A DNA stretch of 7,754 nucleotides, taken from positions 1 through 7,754 of the forward strand of contig JANOBY010000509.1 of assembly GCA_031411935.1 (NCBI GenBank), given 5' to 3'. The notes below the pieces were generated by a model. That model did no database searches. It had not been told where the DNA came from and worked only from the letters and a program-made list of their open reading frames with translations. A program made the translations under genes and the position numbers. Shown one piece after another: positions 5,785 through 7,754 of this stretch. Source of the DNA: JAQGHR01 sp031411935. Its GTDB lineage: Bacteria > Planctomycetota > Planctomycetia > Isosphaerales > Isosphaeraceae. Within the stretch, counting starts at the first letter, position 1. Every line of letters begins with the position of its first letter.

Positions 5785-6768
5785 TTACTTCTTGTAGAGG
5801 ACGTCCTTCAGGGCCGCGACCACCCGCTCGACGCTGGGGATCACGCTGGCCTCGAGGCGACGATTGTACGGGATGGGCGTGTCCTTGGCGGTCACCCGGC
5901 GGATCGGCGCATCCAGTTCGTCGAACACGGCGTTGTAGACGCGGTCGGCCACGCCGGCACCGATGCCGCAGTAAGGCCAATCTTCCTCGACGATCACGGC
6001 CCGGTGCGTCTTCACGACGGACTTCAGGATCGTTTCGAGGTCGAGGGGTCGAAGGGTCCGAAGGTCCACGACCTCGACCGATACGCCCTCGGACGCCATG
6101 ATCTCGGCGGCCTTCAGCGAGGTCAGCACCGAGCGTGAATAGGTCAAAATCGTCACATCCGAGCCTTCGCGCTTCACGTCGGCCTTGCCGATGGGCACGA
6201 GGAAATCCCGGTCGTCGGGCACTTCGCCACGGTCGCCCAAGAGATTCTCATGCTCGATGAAGACCACCGGATCGTCGCTTCGGATGGCCGCCTTGAGCAT
6301 GCCCTTCGCGTCGGCGGGGGTGGACGGCATCATCACGGTGAGGCCGGGCACATGGGAATACAGCGCCTCGGGGCGGTGCGAGTGAGTCGCACCAAGCGCT
6401 CCCGCGATCCCGCTGTTGCCGCGGAAGACGATGGGCACGGAGAATTGGCCCCCGCTCATGTAACGCATGTTGGCCGCGTTATTCACGAGCTGGTCGAAGG
6501 CCACGTAGCCGAAGCTCCAGGTCATGAACTCGACGATCGGGCGCAGGCCGACCATGGCGGCGCCGATGCCGATGCCGGCGAAGCCGTTCTCGGAGATTGG
6601 CGTGTCGATGATGCGATTGGCCCCGAACTGGTCGAGCATACCCTGGGAGACCTTGTAGGCCCCGTTATACTCGGCGACCTCTTCGCCCATGAGGAACACG
6701 CGTTCGTCGCGTTCCATTTCCTCGGTCATCGCCGCCCGGAGCGCTTCGCGATAATGCAAGACGGCCAT
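5785..6768 (-). CDS. pdhB: pyruvate dehydrogenase E1 component, beta subunit
   Basis: This is the beta subunit of the alpha2beta2 thiamine-diphosphate E1 enzyme, which decarboxylates pyruvate and acetylates the lipoyl arm of E2. The 327 residues match the usual length (about 325). The N-terminal pyrimidine-binding domain begins MAVLHYREALRAAMTEEM and carries the catalytic E60 in DTPISENGFAG, which activates the cofactor aminopyrimidine. The active-site histidine H129 lies in GATHSH. FMTWSFGYVAFDQLVNNAA (82-100) and MPSTPADAKG (147-156) are standard family strings. The C-terminal transketolase-type domain starts near residue 200 and includes VEVVDLRTLRPLD and VEEDWPYCGIGA. One oddity is that the usual HSQ after the active-site His reads HSH. 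It starts 10 bases after pdhA, so the two E1 subunits are probably co-translated. The ATG at 6768 gives the expected N-terminus. Confidence 0.95.
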   Translation of the reverse strand: MAVLHYREALRAAMTEEMERDERVFLMGEEVAEYNGAYKVSQGMLDQFGANRIIDTPISENGFAGIGIGAAMVGLRPIVEFMTWSFGYVAFDQLVNNAANMRYMSGGQFSVPIVFRGNSGIAGALGATHSHRPEALYSHVPGLTVMMPSTPADAKGMLKAAIRSDDPVVFIEHENLLGDRGEVPDDRDFLVPIGKADVKREGSDVTILTYSRSVLTSLKAAEIMASEGVSVEVVDLRTLRPLDLETILKSVVKTHRAVIVEEDWPYCGIGAGVADRVYNAVFDELDAPIRRVTAKDTPIPYNRRLEASVIPSVERVVAALKDVLYKK

Positions 6769-6778
6769 GTTGACTCGC

Positions 6779-7754
6779 TCACTCCTGGGGAAGGTAAGGG
6801 GCGACGGAGATGTCTTCGTAAAGCGCGGAGAGTTCGGGCTCGGGAGCGTTTTCGGCGAACTCGATCGCCTCGTCGATCTCCACCTTGATCTTCTCGTGCA
6901 TCTCTTCGAGGGCCGCGCCGTTGATCCAGCCGCGTTCCTTGAGCAGGGACTCGTACAGGACGATCGGGTCGCGCTCCTTGGCCTTCTCGGCCTCTTCCTT
7001 GGAGCGATACTTCATCGGATCGCTCATCGAGTGGCCGCGGAAGCGGTAGGTCTGGGCCTCGATGAAGGTCGGACCTTCGCCGGCCCGGGCGCGATTGGCG
7101 GCCTCGAGCGTGATTTTGGCCATTTGCTCGATGTCGTTGCCGTCCACGGCGACCCCGGGCATGCCATAGGCGGTGCCGCCGCGGATCGTGAGGTCGATCA
7201 GGCAGGAGTGGCGATGGAGCTGGGTGCCCATCGACATGCCGTTATTCTCGACAACGTAAATGACGGGCAGCTTCCAGAGGCTGGCCATGTTGAAGGCCTC
7301 GTGCAGGGCCCCCTGGTCCATGGCCCCGTCGCCGAAGTAGCAGATCGTGACCTTCTGATCGTTGCGGTACTTGGACGCGAACGCCACACCGGCGGCCAGA
7401 GGCAGATGGCTGCCCACGATCGCGTGACCGCCCAGGAAGCCCTTGTCGGCGTCGAAGAAGTGCATCGACCCGCCCTTGCCCTTGGAGCACCCCGCCGCCT
7501 TGCCGAGCTGTTCGGCCATGGCGAACTTGGGATCCATCCCGCGGGCCAGGGCATGGCCGTGGTCGCGGTAGGCGGTGATCACGTAATCGTCCTCGCGGAG
7601 GGCCCCGATGCTGCCCACGGCGACCGCTTCCTGACCGCTATACAGGTGGCAGAACCCGCCGATCTTCTGGTTCTGGTAGAGCATCGCCGAGCGTTCTTCG
7701 AACCGGCGGATCAACAGCATCTGGCGCAGCCAGCCCAGGGCCTGATTGCGCGAT
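6779..7754 (-). CDS. pdhA: pyruvate dehydrogenase E1 component, alpha subunit (5' end outside the window)
   Basis: This is the alpha subunit of E1, which binds the diphosphate of thiamine diphosphate and pairs with PdhB. The reading frame stays open to the window edge. The first ATG, at 7720, is internal, because the 11 codons before it (SRNQALGWLRQ) are typical of the family just ahead of MLLIRRFEER. About 324 residues are visible, so I infer roughly 10-40 N-terminal residues are missing. Counted from Met 7720, IGGFCHLYSGQEAV (20-33) is a signature of pyruvate rather than branched-chain E1 alpha. YRDHGHALARG (51-61) is the active-site segment. The thiamine-diphosphate motif runs from GDG (130-132) to ENN (158-160). 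RFRGHSMSDPMKYRSKEE (226-243) is the mobile loop that in mammals carries regulatory phosphoserines. The serines are conserved here, but no kinase is implied. It is the first visible gene of the operon, and any promoter lies beyond the right edge. Confidence 0.95.
   Translation of the reverse strand, partial: SRNQALGWLRQMLLIRRFEERSAMLYQNQKIGGFCHLYSGQEAVAVGSIGALREDDYVITAYRDHGHALARGMDPKFAMAEQLGKAAGCSKGKGGSMHFFDADKGFLGGHAIVGSHLPLAAGVAFASKYRNDQKVTICYFGDGAMDQGALHEAFNMASLWKLPVIYVVENNGMSMGTQLHRHSCLIDLTIRGGTAYGMPGVAVDGNDIEQMAKITLEAANRARAGEGPTFIEAQTYRFRGHSMSDPMKYRSKEEAEKAKERDPIVLYESLLKERGWINGAALEEMHEKIKVEIDEAIEFAENAPEPELSALYEDISVAPYLPQE
6782..6786 (-). promoter_or_regulatory. ribosome binding site of pdhB inside the end of pdhA
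   Basis: On the - strand, AGGAG overlaps the last two sense codons of pdhA (CAG GAG TGA) and lies 13 bases before the pdhB ATG. That spacing is long. It fits translational coupling, in which ribosomes finishing pdhA re-initiate on pdhB and keep the subunits at equal amounts. Confidence 0.45.

Noticed and set aside
2867..6138. Two long + strand reading frames (2867-4342 and 4339-6138) that overlap by four bases like a coupled pair
   Set aside because: They lie opposite lpd, pdhC and pdhB, which have complete family motifs. Their products are rich in His, Arg, Gly and Asp with no recognisable domain, as expected for antisense frames in GC-rich codons.
6779..7720. ATG 7720 as the start of pdhA
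   Set aside because: The frame is open to the window edge, and the codons before 7720 encode residues typical of the E1 alpha N-terminal region, so the true start is outside.
1..7754. Mobile element, CRISPR, tRNA/rRNA, riboswitch or defence system
   Set aside because: No transposase, integrase, direct-repeat array, tRNA-like or rRNA sequence was seen. Genes cover almost the whole window and all belong to central metabolism.

Overview
The window is GC-rich (about two thirds G+C by eye) and carries the acyltransferase and dihydrolipoamide dehydrogenase parts of two 2-oxo acid dehydrogenase complexes. The E1 alpha/beta type of pyruvate dehydrogenase in the order pdhA-pdhB-pdhC-lpd, a separate mitochondrial-like 2-oxoglutarate E3, GTG starts and high GC point to an aerobic bacterium. 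A planctomycete (Isosphaeraceae-like) is my best guess and an alphaproteobacterium is the main alternative. No rRNA or other taxonomic marker is present, so this is inference.

Left block, + strand: 1-132 is an apparently non-coding leader. It is followed by sucB (E2 of 2-oxoglutarate dehydrogenase, 133-1356), a 96-base gap holding a long stem-loop, and a first lpd (E3, best start GTG at 1453, ending 2859). The E1 partner sucA is not visible in the window.

Right block, - strand, transcribed from the right edge inward: pdhA (E1 alpha, 5' end cut off by the window edge), pdhB (E1 beta, 10 bases after pdhA), an 87-base gap with a strong stem-loop, pdhC (E2), a 122-base gap with another stem-loop, and a second lpd (E3, 2912-4300). 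This is a complete pyruvate dehydrogenase operon apart from the N-terminus of E1 alpha. The two blocks converge tail to tail on their E3 genes, with only 52 bases and a GC-rich inverted repeat between them.

How they work together: PdhA/PdhB decarboxylate pyruvate on thiamine diphosphate, PdhC transfers the acetyl group through its lipoyl arm to CoA, and Lpd reoxidises the arm with NAD+. This makes acetyl-CoA for the TCA cycle. SucB and the other Lpd do the same for succinyl-CoA further round the cycle, with an E1o encoded elsewhere. All catalytic residues that could be checked are present, so every gene looks functional.

I found no mobile element, CRISPR, tRNA or rRNA, and no undescribed system. 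The points worth a second look are the strong stem-loops in all three wide intercistronic gaps, the two E3s of different signature classes set tail to tail, a start-site correction for the first lpd, and a few active-site-loop oddities.
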